NCBI GenBank assembly: GCA_003833135.1
Contig: QZLH01000028.1
Coordinates: 165,245-229,244 of the forward strand
Origin: Oehlia diaphana
Taxonomy: Eukaryota; Glomeromycota; Glomeromycetes; Glomerales; Glomeraceae
Reading direction: 5' to 3'
Length of the DNA: 64,000 nucleotides
The first letter of the stretch is position 1. Each line of letters opens with the position of its first letter. Under the pieces are notes generated by a model that made no database searches, was not told the origin of the DNA, and saw only the letters and a program-made list of their open reading frames with translations. Positions 1 to 12,663 of the stretch are shown one piece after another. A program made the translations under genes and the position numbers.

Positions 1-30
1 AGATGTACAACGTTGATTAAAAAAATTAAT

Positions 31-112
31 AGTAAAATCGAAATTAAGCACCATTACCAATTTTGTCTATCACATGACTGCAAAAAGGGGGTGCTTAAAT
101 TCGAGATTTTAC
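31..112. repeat. Short hairpin MITE, copy 1
   Basis: Two arms of about 22 bases at 31-52 and 91-112 are imperfect reverse complements. Their cores read AAGCACC and GGTGCTT. Similar arms recur at 11219-11293 and 25086-25143, so this is a small dispersed inverted-repeat family. No coding capacity is visible. The rest of 1-390 is AT-rich and holds nothing else I recognise. Confidence 0.55.
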
Positions 113-390
113 GGTAGTAACTTAGCAAATATGATGAAAAATTAGAAAAAAAATTTGGTGTTACCATAGTCCAGTGATTTGTCCATCATTATGATTGGTC
201 CATAAAATTTGGGTTGTTTTTTAAAATTTTATGGAAATTTATAATCAATCAATTGTTACTATACATAAGTAGTTGAGTTTTTTTATATTTGAGGCACATG
301 CAATTTTGTCGATCATGTATCACAGAAATTATCTATTATAAATAAACATCACGATCACGTCTCTTTTTTTTCGGTCCATCATTATTTATA

Positions 391-3103
391 ATGTCAACAA
401 AACAATATCCCGGTCGAACAGGCAAGTATTAATTCAAATGTATGAAAATTGCTTATTAGGCACTAATCGATCTTATTGCTTTCAATAGCACTTGAAAATT
501 ACTTTACCAGAACTACAATTAGTTCCGTGTCATACTTAGGGTTTTTGAAATCAAACCGCTCTTTAATTGTCAAAACACCTCCGTTGTCAGAAGATTGGAG
601 AGGACTCAATGGTGCGTGGTACAACCGATACTTGCAAACGTCAAAAAGATTGAACATACCAACAACGGTGCTAGTCGCAGAAGAGGTAAATATGTTTCGA
701 TTTAGCTGACCATAGGGCGCCTCTTGACAGGTTTTTACCTGAATCCAGAGTATAGGTATATTTTCCTAGCCCAAGTAACAGTGAAGAGCACCTCTTGACA
801 GGTTTTACCTGAATCCAGAGCATGGGTATATTTTCCTAGCTCTCACTATTTGCGATCTGGTCTATTTTATTTTGTTATAGGTTATAGAACTCTTTATTAT
901 ATCACTTGCTACTCATTTTATACATTATTACATTATTTTCGACAGGATACTCGTCCGTATTGGGAAGGAGTGATAGATGAACGCAAGAAGGCAGGTGAAA
1001 ACCCTTTATTTGTGCGCATGTTAGTTTATGGCTAAATCAAACTGTCATTATAGAATCGTGTAAAAGGAACTATTCGATCAAGAACAATTGATATATACCA
1101 AGCTGTGGGGGAGAGCTTTGGTGATGAAATAGTGGACGAATGCCAACAATCATCGAAAAGACTCAAGAAGGCTGACTATCATGCCGATTCAGAGGATTCT
1201 GAATCACGGGATCCAATCTATGTATCTGAGAATGATGATGATTTGGACACATCTGATCGAGTAAATTATATCGGTGGGTGTCGTTAGCCATAAATGTTTA
1301 TTATACTTACTATTATCTGTCATGTAAAGGAAGCAATTGATGATCAAGGAGAAGTAAAGGGGGCGATCAATGATGAAGGAAGGGCGAAAGAAAATAAAGT
1401 TAGTTTCGTTAAACCTTTGGCTTCGGTTTTTTGTGAAAATTAAGTGAAAATCAATATTCTTTTCGTTTAGACGGGACCACTTAGGCTGAGCGAGGCCAAT
1501 CGAAAGGAAATTGACACAGCTTATAACTTAATGGATAAGCAGTATATGTGGAAACTCTCATCTGGAAGATTCGTAGAAGAAGAGTTATATAAACTGGGGC
1601 AAGGACTAGAGTTCGAGCAGTTTGTATTCATGCATGTAAATGATGTAATTATGTTTGTGTAGTAGTGTAGGAATAATTGTATTAAATTGTTATTCCTAGC
1701 GCCATTCATTCGTTTATCCTCGATGTTGAAGATGGATCAATTGTGGAACATTTTACAGAGACAGAACTTCGGGAGATAAACAGAACATCTATTCCAGAAG
1801 TACCAGAGCTCTCAGATGAAATTGATGAGTTTCTAAGAAAATTCCTTGGCAAGGTATAAATATCTCATTTGCCTGTATACAGTATATGCATTGCAAATAA
1901 GTTACACGTTCTTTCTCTTTTTGTTGTAGACGAACTTGAATGAAATTCGTCAAATAATAAAAGAATCGAGTTTTGGTAATGATTATGACCATGATAAACA
2001 CCACGACTTGGATTATATTTGTCTTGCTTTGCATACGTTGTAAGTATTCCTTTTTTTATTTTTGTTCTATGATTTTGTAAAATTTATGAATTGACTGAAA
2101 ACTGCCTACAGGGTGAGGGAAATACAAAACGGTAGTATCAAGGACACGAACCTCGAGAATTGGTATAACTGCCATGTATGGAGCGTATTGTTTGATCAAG
2201 CATTCGGAGACATAAAGTCGGTGGCTGTTGTCAGGTAATTTTTTATCTTTAAAAAAAGTAGCTTCTTTGATCTGAATAGATTTTTTTATAATCAAGAGGC
2301 GAAAGTACGAGTATATCAACTGCAACACGAAAAAATAACACAGCAAAAAGGAAACCAGGGGAACGTCGCAAAATCGGTCGAAGAGGGGATTGGATTCTCA
2401 GGGCTGTTGGTAACAGCAAAAAAGATGAGTTTGGGGCTGGGGAGGCGGGTAAAGATTGGGTTGACGAATATGGAACAAAGTACCTTAGAGAAATTGGATT
2501 AAAACTCCCTAAGACGCTCAAAGACATGTTAGTAAATTTGATTGAAAGAATAAAATGGAACGAAGAGGTACGCAAAAAAATACAAACCATTGGTATTATT
2601 CATGCAGCTATGTGCCTGAACGTGAGATTTATTTTCAAATACTTGTCGTTAATCAATACATTAATTCTGTAATAGGTCTTATTATGACAATAGTATATGC
2701 TGACAACCCTAAAGGTTATATCTGCAGGTTTCGACGTTGTGATCTTATGGAAGTTCCAGACACAGTAGAAAATTTTGATTCCGTTTTAACGATCCTGGCA
2801 GCTGTTTTAAATGCGAAGGTTAGATTCATTCTTTCGTTCTATGTTTTATTATACAAAGTTTAACATATTTGTAAACGTTAGTCTGTAGTCCAAGAAACGG
2901 CAAAGATAGTTCAAACAAGAGGACAGGCTATAAAATCATTTAAGAGTGTCGGGCTCCAAAAACGACCTCGAGATGAGGGTCAGCGCAAGTTATCTGCGTG
3001 TGTGTCAACTCCGAAGAAAGTGAAATGCGCTAAAATGAATACCAGAAGATCATATCCTTCGTCACCATGTCCAGGATCACCAAATACTGAGTCATTGATT
3101 TGA
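391..3103 (+). CDS. Multi-exon uncharacterised Glomeromycotina-type protein
   Basis: I cannot assign a function. Exons read as 391-421, 489-685, 946-994, 1067-1260, 1330-1398, 1471-1635, 1700-1853, 1930-2039, 2112-2234, 2297-2621, about 2676-2818 and 2882-3103, ending in TGA. The start ATG at 391 is supported because the first intron then keeps frame, using a GC donor (CAG/GCAAGT). Most joins keep phase, which supports one gene. The product has an acidic middle (ESRDPIYVSENDDDLD), a conserved-looking body (KLSSGRFVEEELYKLGQ, WYNCHVWSVLFDQAFGD, PKGYICRFRRCDLMEVP) and a basic C-terminus rich in K, R, S and P that could be a nuclear signal. Two joins (after 1635 and after 2621) do not keep phase with the obvious GT-AG sites, so either non-consensus splicing or frameshifts exist there. 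I recall similar proteins as a large family in Rhizophagus. I see no catalytic motif. Confidence 0.6.
718..841. repeat. Tandem duplication inside an intron
   Basis: A block of about 55 bases (718-772) is repeated at 789-841 with a few substitutions. Both copies contain CTCTTGACAGG and TATATTTTCCTAGC. The block lies in the second intron of the gene at 391-3103 and probably explains why that intron (about 260 bp) is longer than the others. Confidence 0.7.
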
Positions 3104-3788
3104 TTCTGATACTCTTAACGAAATGGGAATTAGTTTAGCTTTATATAAATATCAAGAATGTTGTTAATTAACCGGAATTTTTTTACCGGTTACTGTGTGT
3201 TGTTAAATTAATATATTTTACCAATGTATGTATGTGAAAAATAAAAAATTATTGCAACGATCTGAATAAATGCGCAGTACATTCTATTGTATAATTGGTA
3301 CCAGAAAATTGCTATATAAAAAAACTGTCTGTTTGCTTAAGCAAGCCAGATGACCTCGTTTTTTAATATATGTGGATTTAAGCATAAACTGTATGCGAGA
3401 AGGTGGGACCTATTCATCCAATTTTAAGGACATGTCCCAACCTAATCTAATTGCGAGAGGATCATCAGATGCCTTAGTAAAATCGAAGACAACAAAATCC
3501 CGGTCTCGCAAATGTTTGTCAATAATCTTAGATGCGTTTTTTGGATCATCCGTTTATTGACGCACAATTCTACATATGTCTTCTTGAGATCCACTCCCTT
3601 GGAAGTCCGGTGTACAGGTTAACCGTTTTAACCGTCACCGTTCACGTGATTGCCGCGTTCGCGTTGTTCTCAGCGACGCATTCCCTGGTTTTTTTTTGAG
3701 TGGTCTGATGCTTATTCGTCACCCCCCTGTAAGTGTATGAAAAACCACAAAGTTCGTGCGTGATAAAACAGCTTTCTGTTTCTACAAA
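3104..3788. other. Intergenic, no gene seen
   Basis: AT-rich spacer between two + strand genes. It has short open frames only (for example 3372-3560) with no recognisable product and no good ATG. The last 130 bases before 3789 resemble the region before the paralogous gene at 12664, so this part probably holds the promoter and 5' leader. Confidence 0.5.
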
Positions 3789-6700
3789 ATGTCCGAATTT
3801 GTGAAGCAAACAAATAATCCTAACGAAAAGGAATGGATTAATTGGCTCGATGAAGCTATTAAAAATGAACATATAAAATATTATGAATATGAACATTTTA
3901 GTAAAATTAGAACAATTGGTTCTGGTGCGTATAGTAACGTATATCGGGCGAAGTGGAAAAATACCGAAAAAGTTCTTGCTTTGAAGGCATTTAAAAATAA
4001 AGAGCGTAAAGATATAACGTTAAAAGAAATTATTCATGAGGTAATTAACTTTCTGTCAGATATTTTTTTTGTGCAAGTGAATTTATCAAAAAAAAAAAAT
4101 TTTTTTTCTTTTGTTTGTGCGAATGAATTAATTTTTCCTTCTATTTTTTATAAGTTTAAATTACAACGTAAAGTCGATTTTCATGAAAATATTGTACGAT
4201 TCTTTGGAATTTCTAATCGAAATGAAGGTAAAAATAATATTGATAATTATTTAATTTCAATGTAAATATGTAATAGCTCATAAAACTCGCTTTCATGAAT
4301 AAAGATTACGTGATGGTACTGGAATGTGCTGTTGACGGGCATCTTCGAAATTATTTGGAAAATCAAACTCTTACCTGGCATGTTAAAATTAACTTGGCAT
4401 ATCAGTTAGCTAGTGCTGTTTTGTGTCTTCATGATGAAGGAATAATTCATTGCGATTTGGTAATCTACAATTTAATATTGTACCTTATGTATTATTTACT
4501 TTACTAATTAAATCTTTCGTTCTATTTTTATCATAGCATTCCAATAATATATTGGTTAGTCAACGTGAAATCAAAATAGCTGATTTTGGATTATCAAAAA
4601 GGATAGAAGAATCTAATGAGTTATTAAATATAATTGGTGTAATTCCTTATTTGGATCCAATGATATTCAATAATTCAAATGGTTCTTTAGATGAAAAGAG
4701 CGACGTTTATAGTGTTGGTGTATTGTTATGGGAAATATATAGTGGCCAACCTCCATTTTATGGGAAATCATACGATAATGAATTGGCTTTACAAATTCTA
4801 GATGGTCTTAGAGAGGCACATATTCCAAGTACACCATTAGAATATCGTCAGGTTTATTCAAGTAAATAATAATTTAATTTATTTTATATTGCATATTAAG
4901 GTTGCTAAAATAATGACTATTTTATATAATTTGCTATTTTGCTTAGGATGTTGGGACGGTGATCCATATAAGAGACCGCATATTGGAGAAGTAGTTCGAA
5001 TATTAAAAACATTAGTTCAAGAAAATGAAGATGATAATATAAGCTATGAATCATTTGAAGGTAAATTAAATACTTTTTTTTTTTTAATAATAATTTTTTT
5101 ATTAGATCTACTAGATTCGCAATTTAAATTCATTAGTTTCAGGCATCTTATTTGATGTATATATATATTATTATTTTTTTTTTTTTGACAACCAAAAAAA
5201 ATGTATAAATAGAGGTAAATCCAAGAGAATTATCGACAAGAATGAACTTGAGAGATGAAGGTAAATTATTTAAATTTTAAAGCCTATTCTAAAATATGTT
5301 TCTTTTGTTAATATTTTTTTTCATCAGACTTTTCAGATCCAGGCCTTTCAGACCTACACATTTCTGATAATGATGATCTAAAAATTTCAGATAAAATTAG
5401 TATGATTATAAAGTTATTCATAGATATAATGAATGAAGGAAAAACTCGTGATCAGCGTCGTTCAGTTCTTGAAAGTTATTTGTTGTCACATAACGTTACC
5501 TTTGAAGAAGTTCACGAATGGTTAAATAATAATTCAACAACTGATATGGTAGATCCAAATTATTTATTTTTTTTAGGATATCTGAATTATTCAGGAATGG
5601 GCACAACACTAAATCCTAATGCAGCATTTAAATATTTTGAGAAAGCATCATCACCATCATATAATCATCTATTTGCTCAATATTATTTAGGAATTTGTTA
5701 CGAATATGTAAAGAGAATAAGTCGACCGCCTTTTATTGGTATCGGCAGGCAGCGCATAACGGACATGCAATTGCACAATATTATGTAGGAAATTTTTATC
5801 AATTTGGAATTGAAAAACGTTATGATAAAGCTTTTTATTATTATGATTTAAGTACCAAAAGCAGATTTTCTTTTGGTTTAAATATGTTAGGTTATTGTTA
5901 TTCAAAAGGAATTGGTACTTCCATTGATAAGAGAAGAGCTTTTGATTTATATTTTAAAGCTGCCTCTGTGGATAATCACACCGCTCAATACAATGTTGCT
6001 GTTTGTTTTGATGAAGGTATTGGTACATTTAAGGATTTTAAAAAGGCTATAGAATGGTATAAAGAATCTGCAAATAATGGTTATGACAAAGCGAGAATAA
6101 AGTTGGTTGAATTATCACTTTTGGAATCTAAAGAAGAAGAAATCGGTAATTATAATATATTTATTTAATAATTTATTATCAAATATTCAGTTATTAACTC
6201 TTTTTTTTAAAAATCTTCAAATAAATTATAGAAACTCAACAACAAATAATACAGCACTGGAATTTAAATTATGGCTTATGTTTAAATGGATCAAGTATAC
6301 AACCAAGTAAAAAACCTGTTCTTGTTGATGATGGTAATCTAGACTTAAGCGTATATAAAGGAGAACCTATTGTTTATACAAATATAAATAATCCTAATAA
6401 TCCTGATAAGCTAAATTTACTTTCTTATGATAATAAAATTGAGTTTAATGATAGGTTAAAACAATTAGACTTGTGTATTAATTTTCCAGTCGCTGAAATT
6501 ACTTATAAAGCTGATTTATTGGAAACTATTTCAGTGGATGAAGAACATGGTCACATTATTGCGAAAAAATTTATGGCTGGTGGACAGATATTTGTAAAGA
6601 TTTTCCAAAGCATGTCTAACAAGTTGATGTTTTAAAATTTTATATAGCTTTAGCATATAATTCAGCTAAAAATAATAATGGAATTAAGTGTGATTATTTC

Positions 6701-8623
6701 GACTTGATATATAACTTTTTGCCAAGAATAGAAACGTCAAGTGGAAAAGAAATAAAAACTCCTAAAAAATTGGCCGATTGGATGAATGATTTATATAAAA
6801 ATAATACTATTGAAATTATTTCTTACGATGACATTACTCCTATTTTTCAATCAAATGTTAAAACACTTTTGGCAGATAATGAATGTAATTTTAATGAAAT
6901 ACAACCAGGAATTGCTAACTACGAAAATAAATTGGAGTTGAAAGAGTGGATTGGAGAAGAGTCAATTAGATTAATAAGATGGATCGAAGATTTTCGCCTA
7001 CTTCAAGGTTTCGTAATTAATAAATTACATAAAATAGAAAATAGTAAGAAAATTTCCATCAATTTAACTGGAATTCCTAGAGTTAATAAAATTGATAATT
7101 CTTATTTTGAAATTACAAATCCAACAACAAGACTTGAAGAAATTTTAATATCAAACAATATATGTTCGAATAAAAATATCGAATCTTTCCTTTTTTATTT
7201 GTTAAACCTGATGATTTTAGTAACGAGAATAACATCAATCTAGTGGTCAAATGTGAAAAATATGAAGTTTTTATAAGTAAGGATAATATAAAACCTTCTA
7301 AGGAATTTAAAAATGCCATAGAAGAAGCAATTAATAGTATGAAACCATTTAATGAATTACAAAATGTGTTTAATGAATATGGGCAATTATTTCCTCTAAA
7401 AATTAAATTGGGAAAATCTTTTAAAAGTCAAATTGTTACTACCACTTTATTTGATGATTTTGAGAAGATTAAATTAAAATTACCAATTAAATCTTTAGAA
7501 AATTATTCGATAAATTTGAATATTCAATATTTTATTACACAAGATGAAAATATTATTCAAAAGGGTGATTTAGTTAAAATGATTAAAAATATTAACACCG
7601 AAGAATATGAATTGGAAATTATTGAATTAGATGAAATGATTTCTTTATATGATATTCTTGGATTGGAACAAAAAAGGAAAATTAATATTGTTTTAAACAA
7701 TAATAATCGAGATAATTTAAAAATTATAATGACCGGAATAACAAATTTAAAAGATTTAGATAATAATGATAGAGAGCATTATAAACAAATAAGTATAGAA
7801 CTACCATTGGAAAATGGAAATTATGAAGTATTTGGAACAATTGTTACAAAAAAGAATTCGAAGTTAGAGAAGTTAGATCAAAAAAATATTTCTATAAAAT
7901 TTGGATTATATGATGTTGATGGATTTTTCGCGATAATAAAAAATCCCGAAGAAATAGAATTTGATATAAATGAATGTTACGTTTTATGGATGATTATTGG
8001 AAATCCTTTAAAATTATCAATTTTTAGTCCAATTAACCGAGAAACACAAGTAAATTGTATCAAAGAATCTATTATAATACAACCTGATAAACAAAACTAT
8101 AGTATCATAACACCATTTCTTTTATCTGAAAGATGTTCCATTCTTATTGATGTGACAACAGATTATGAATTTAAAAATACCATCAAATTAATTGAATGGA
8201 CACATAATTCTATTACTTTTCAAATAGTTAATTTGACAGAAGTTCAACAAGCAAATATTAATATGGATTTAAATATTTGTATTTTATATTCACGTTATAA
8301 AAGTTTACAGATTGATTGTAAAGATGAAGATAACGGAGTTGATGAATATTCTTTCAACTTATTTGAATATATTTTAACTAAAGATAATTTTAATGAGGAC
8401 AAATTTGATATTGATCCTTATTTAGATGAAGACATTTATGTTCATTTAAAAGGTAATTAATTAATTTAGTTTGTGTTAAAAATTTTATTAACCAACTACG
8501 AACTAACATTATATTCAATCAAAAGGTAAACCTATTACGAATGATTTTAATAAACCACTTCATCAACTTAATTTCAGTAAACCACTTTACAGTAAATTTC
8601 TCAGTAGGATGATTAATTGGTAA
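3789..8623 (+). pseudogene. Kinase-Sel1-MACPF-like fusion, frameshifted copy
   Basis: This is the paralogue of the intact gene at 12664-17407, with the same exon plan: 3789-4040, 4155-4227, 4305-4459, 4537-4861, 4947-5060, then about 5328 onward, and a last exon ending TGG TAA at 8621-8623. The kinase part keeps the glycine loop (GSGAYSNVY), the lysine (ALKAF) and DFG (ADFGLSK). The catalytic loop is HCD instead of HRD, and the APE region reads YLDPM. Compared with its paralogue the gene has lost 10 bases near 5708, inside the Sel1 repeats. It has a net loss of 10 bases near 6590-6640 and one base near 7185. Each shifts the frame, so the Sel1 and MACPF-like parts fall in separate open pieces (5402-5788, 5695-6168, 6704-7243, 7243-8460). 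The 10-base losses are too large for homopolymer read errors, so I read this as a pseudogene. The kinase half could still be translated as a truncated protein. Confidence 0.75.
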
Positions 8624-9031
8624 GTTAATTTTAATGTTAAAATATTTATTTACGTAATTTTAATTTAAATAAATTTTTTTGGCAGACTACATAACGTATT
8701 TGTTATTTCAGTCTCACTTGCCAGTATATTATGTTGGCTAGTATGTTGGTTAATATTTTCATATAGTACCATATAGCAGTTATAGCACTGTATTTTTAAA
8801 TAAACTTATACTTTTTATGAACACTATACAATTTCATTTTCTTTCCTTTTGTTATTCAAGAGACACGTATTCCTTTTGTTACAATATCTTTATATCAATT
8901 TTAATATAAATAAATATACTTGAGACGAAACTGTCTATAAAAATTACAACTGAAACGGAAGATCTGAATTTCACGTGACTTTTGAAACGAGTATAATTAA
9001 ATCATCCAAAAAAAAGTAATTGTATTTTTAA
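8624..9031. other. Convergent intergenic spacer
   Basis: AT-rich spacer between the 3' ends of the kinase-fusion pseudogene (+) and the MACPF-like gene (-). It should contain both polyadenylation regions. No gene or clear repeat is seen. Confidence 0.5.
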
Positions 9032-11108
9032 TTACGCTCTTAATATTTTCCAATTATTTTCATGTTGAGTCTAATAAAAAAAATTTATGAATAAAATTTA
9101 ATTATTATAATAATAATTTAATAAAGTACGTAAATTCAAATACCTCGAGAATTATCAAAGAATGCAACTTATGATCATCTTTTAATGTTTTTTTACAAAT
9201 ACACGTACAAGTATTTTCTTTACAATTCATATATTTAATTTTAACTTTATCCTGCTTTTGTTTTAGGAAAATTGGAGCCCAATTATCTTCGCTAGAATGT
9301 AAACTAGTATATTTTGGTATTGCTTGATTTGAAGGATATTCATATTCATCAAAATTATGATAGTTTGAGATAATGAGCGTATGAAAAGTAAATTCTGGTA
9401 ATTCAACATAATGATTTTTCTTCAAACAATAAGAAAATGTGTATGTCCCAATTCTATTATTCTCTTGATAATTGGAAAAATGATGACCAATTACAAGAAA
9501 TTTATGAGAAGGTTTCAATTCACTTAGTACTGGAATTCCTAAACAAATATGTTCTTCGTATTCTTTATATTCTTTAGTAAATGAATCATCAAAAAGTTTT
9601 TTACAATACATTGATTTTGATGCCTCAATTTTATTTTCTATTACTTCAAAGTGAATATTAGAATCTGAATTAATGAAATCGAAATTTATATCATAACCAA
9701 CAACCATCAGTCCGATTTTAAGGTTATACTTAGATTTTTTAAAAAAGGAATTTTGAATACACTGAATTATGAGTTTTGGATTCTTATTCGGTGTCCAAAG
9801 GATTTGGCAATTAAAGAAATCATTTTTTGAATCATCAGTATCAATAACGGTAGCAAAAATATTGCACTCGGCATCTTTATTTTTAATAATATCTGCTATA
9901 TATGTTGGTATATTTTTTAATACAAAAACATTTCTTTCATTTGGCTTACAAAAATAATCTTCTCCTGGATCATTATAAAGAATTCTTTTTCCAATAGATT
10001 TGAAGATTTTTTCACGTAATTCATAAGATAAAGGTCGGAAAATGCTAACAGGTTTTTTATATTCTGTACAATTCCAATTTTTAAAATTATCTAAAGATTG
10101 AATCCAATTACTTTCATTAAAATTATTAAGGTTATCGGATTTACCTCCAATAAGTTCAAAACATTCCTTTTTAGAATAATTAGCATTTTCAGTTAACTTT
10201 CCAGAAGTGTGTGTCATTTCGGCATTTGAAGACATAGCTTCTACAGTAGTAGAAACGGTTTTGTTTTTTTCTTCGGAAAATTTCCCTAAATTTTCTTCTC
10301 CTAGAAAATAAGCTCTTCCACCTATCAAAACTTCGTTTGAAATAAATTGGCCAAACTTTTCGGTGATGTCTTTAAATTTATCAAGTCTTTTTCTATGTTT
10401 ATCAATTCTTATAGCATTTTCTATTTCATCTTTAAATTCCTCAGTTGGTTCAAAACAAAGTTTTTCATCGGATTTAAATTTTAAGGAAATTTTATCAACG
10501 TAAGTATAGTGACAAATTGTTATCTTTTCAACTCCAGACGTAACATTTTTCGATTTTCCATATGATAATCCAAATTTTGCATAGCCTTGTGCATTAATAC
10601 CACCATTTAAAGTTAATTCTGTTATTGATTTATTATATTCACTTGAATTAAATTCTTTTCTTTCTGTTCCAATTCCTTTTTCTTTACATACTTCAAAATC
10701 TGTCACATAAAGTATAAAGGCATTCTTTTGGGCTATTTTAATTTTACCATCAGAAATTATTTTACGTCCGTACTCTAGTTGAAGGTCAACCTTCAAAATA
10801 TTCAAATCGTAATCATGAGATGGATTTTTTACTAAATATAAAATTTTATCATTCTCACTTGTTACTATAATCGTTTCTAAAATCCACTCTTTTTCTTTTT
10901 CCCTTGCTATTCCATTATTATTTTCTGCAAATAATAATGTATCATTCATTGAAATTAACGTATCTTTTTCAAGTTCTTGACGAATATTTGATAAATTATC
11001 GTTAAGCTTTAAAAGGACTACTCCAGAATCAGTGCCATACTTTCTGATTATAATTTTACGGGTAAAAATATTTTTAAAGGAATTCTTAATCATTTTACTA
11101 AAATACAC
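9032..11108 (-). CDS. MACPF-like protein with ubiquitin-like N-terminal region
   Basis: The main exon is 11108-9144, followed by a small last exon 9070-9032 that adds twelve residues and a TAA (donor after CTCGAG, acceptor TTATTAG). The product is about 667 residues; translation could also begin at the second ATG (11093). The segment KFGQFISNEVLIGG (about residues 258-271) matches the core MACPF pattern, an aromatic-Gly pair followed by a strand and a Gly-Gly. It is preceded by the helical stretch containing EPTEEFKDEIENAI. The first 90 residues look like a beta-grasp fold (LSNIRQELEKDTLISM, then LLFAENNNGIARE), which is an inference. The C-terminus has a Cys-rich end (KENTCTCICKK). MACPF proteins oligomerise into membrane pores; whether this one does is unknown. 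No signal peptide is evident, suggesting cytosolic action. A close paralogue lies at 30075-32219. Confidence 0.72.
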
Positions 11109-12663
11109 TCTTTTTTAAAGGAAAAAAAAAATTGTATTTATAGCGTACATTGTTACAGCTCAAACACATAATGCGACAAATAACGATCATCCCCCCCCAA
11201 AAAGTACCGTATTTTATTGAAATTAAGCACCCCTCGAAAAGAAGCACCACAAACCTTTCGCTCAAAATTCTTGCAAAGTGGGTGCTTAATTTCGGTAATT
11301 AAAACATAATTACGATCATCCCTACCAAAAAAAGTAATACAAGGCGCTAATGCATAACATCAATGCATTAACTGCACTAACTACACTTGGATGATATAAT
11401 AAAAATAGGCGGTGCTATTTTTTTAAAACCCAAATTATAGTAAATGTAATTTTTTAATATAGTTATTAAAGTTAATCTTTCTTATTTCAGCAAAGATTAT
11501 TTTGTTTATATTCACTTAGTTGATATCAGTGAATAACTTAATAACTCGATTATTAATTATTATAAAAAAATTTGTTAAAAATAAAAAAAAAATTTAATTA
11601 AAATAAAGAGGAAATAAGAATGGAATCAAATTTCTATATAATTTATTAATACACCAAACTTCTTTTTGTAAGTAAAAGAAATATGAAGCGGTTGCAAGTT
11701 CTTTTAACATGTGACCCACACTTTTTCAGGAGGACTCTGGACAATTATAATCAAGGTCATATCCCCTATGTTTTCCTACTATTTATAACTGTAATTTTAA
11801 AAGTAATATTTAATAATGTAGTTTTTTATTTTTTTGAATATTTCTATGTATACCGATAGCAAATTTTGCCTTGTTACATAACTTTATCTCTAATTTTGGT
11901 ATCAAAATTTATCAAAGTAGCATAGCTGAATCCATTTAGTAGAGGTGCATTGGACAGGGAATTACATTGATTATATCCATAAGGAAATTTGATTGTCTTA
12001 GTCAGACCATGTACTTGTTGTACTTGTTGTCCTGCATAAAATTATTAGTTTTAGCAAGTGCTGTAGTAGTAGACCCCGTCTAAAAATTTTTAATTTTACA
12101 ATGTTACGCTGCATTATTTCAAGTCCTATTTATACAATTTTGGCATTAAAAGATTCCTTTCTTTTGTAATATTTAATAAATTATAGATTAGACAATGTGT
12201 AAAGTTTGACATGTCATAATATGACCTTAATTATAATTATCCAGGGTCTTACTGTATATATTCAACAATTAAACGCTTATTTACCACACTTCTTTAAAAA
12301 AAAAAGTCGGCCTTATCATAAAATTCCCCTGCAATCTCAGGCATAAATATTATTTTATAATATAAATAACAAGCATTTTATAATCAATAATGTGAAAGTG
12401 TTTTGTTACTTTTATCAAGTTAGCATTGGTTGCTTGGAATAATTATTAAGTTCCTAGTAAAGCAAATCTTGTCAATTATATAAAAGAAATCAGCCTCGAA
12501 ATAATGCGAATTACGGGCAAAGGGTTTCTGATTACAAGTCCCGTAAAAGAAATGATCAACAACGATGTAACGTGACGAATTTGTGCGAATACGTGATTAT
12601 CTATTATAAGTCAAAAATTTTCGTGCGTATCTTTAAACCTAAAACAACTTTCTGTTTCATAAA
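11109..12663. other. Divergent intergenic region
   Basis: Spacer between the MACPF-like gene (-) and the kinase fusion gene (+), so it carries both promoters. It contains a hairpin MITE at 11219-11293 and otherwise AT-rich DNA. The last 70 bases before 12664 (CTTTCTGTTTC just before the ATG) match those before 3789. No further gene is seen. Confidence 0.5.
11219..11293. repeat. Short hairpin MITE, copy 2
   Basis: Perfect 14-base inverted arms: GAAATTAAGCACCC at 11219-11232 and GGGTGCTTAATTTC at 11280-11293, separated by 47 bases. This is the same family as 31-112 and 25086-25143. Confidence 0.6.

Noticed and set aside
3372..3560. Short open frame
   Set aside because: It starts with GTG, has no family features, and lies between two well-supported genes.
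5695..6168. Separate Sel1 protein gene
   Set aside because: It is the continuation of the kinase fusion after a 10-base deletion, as shown by comparison with 14094-14888.
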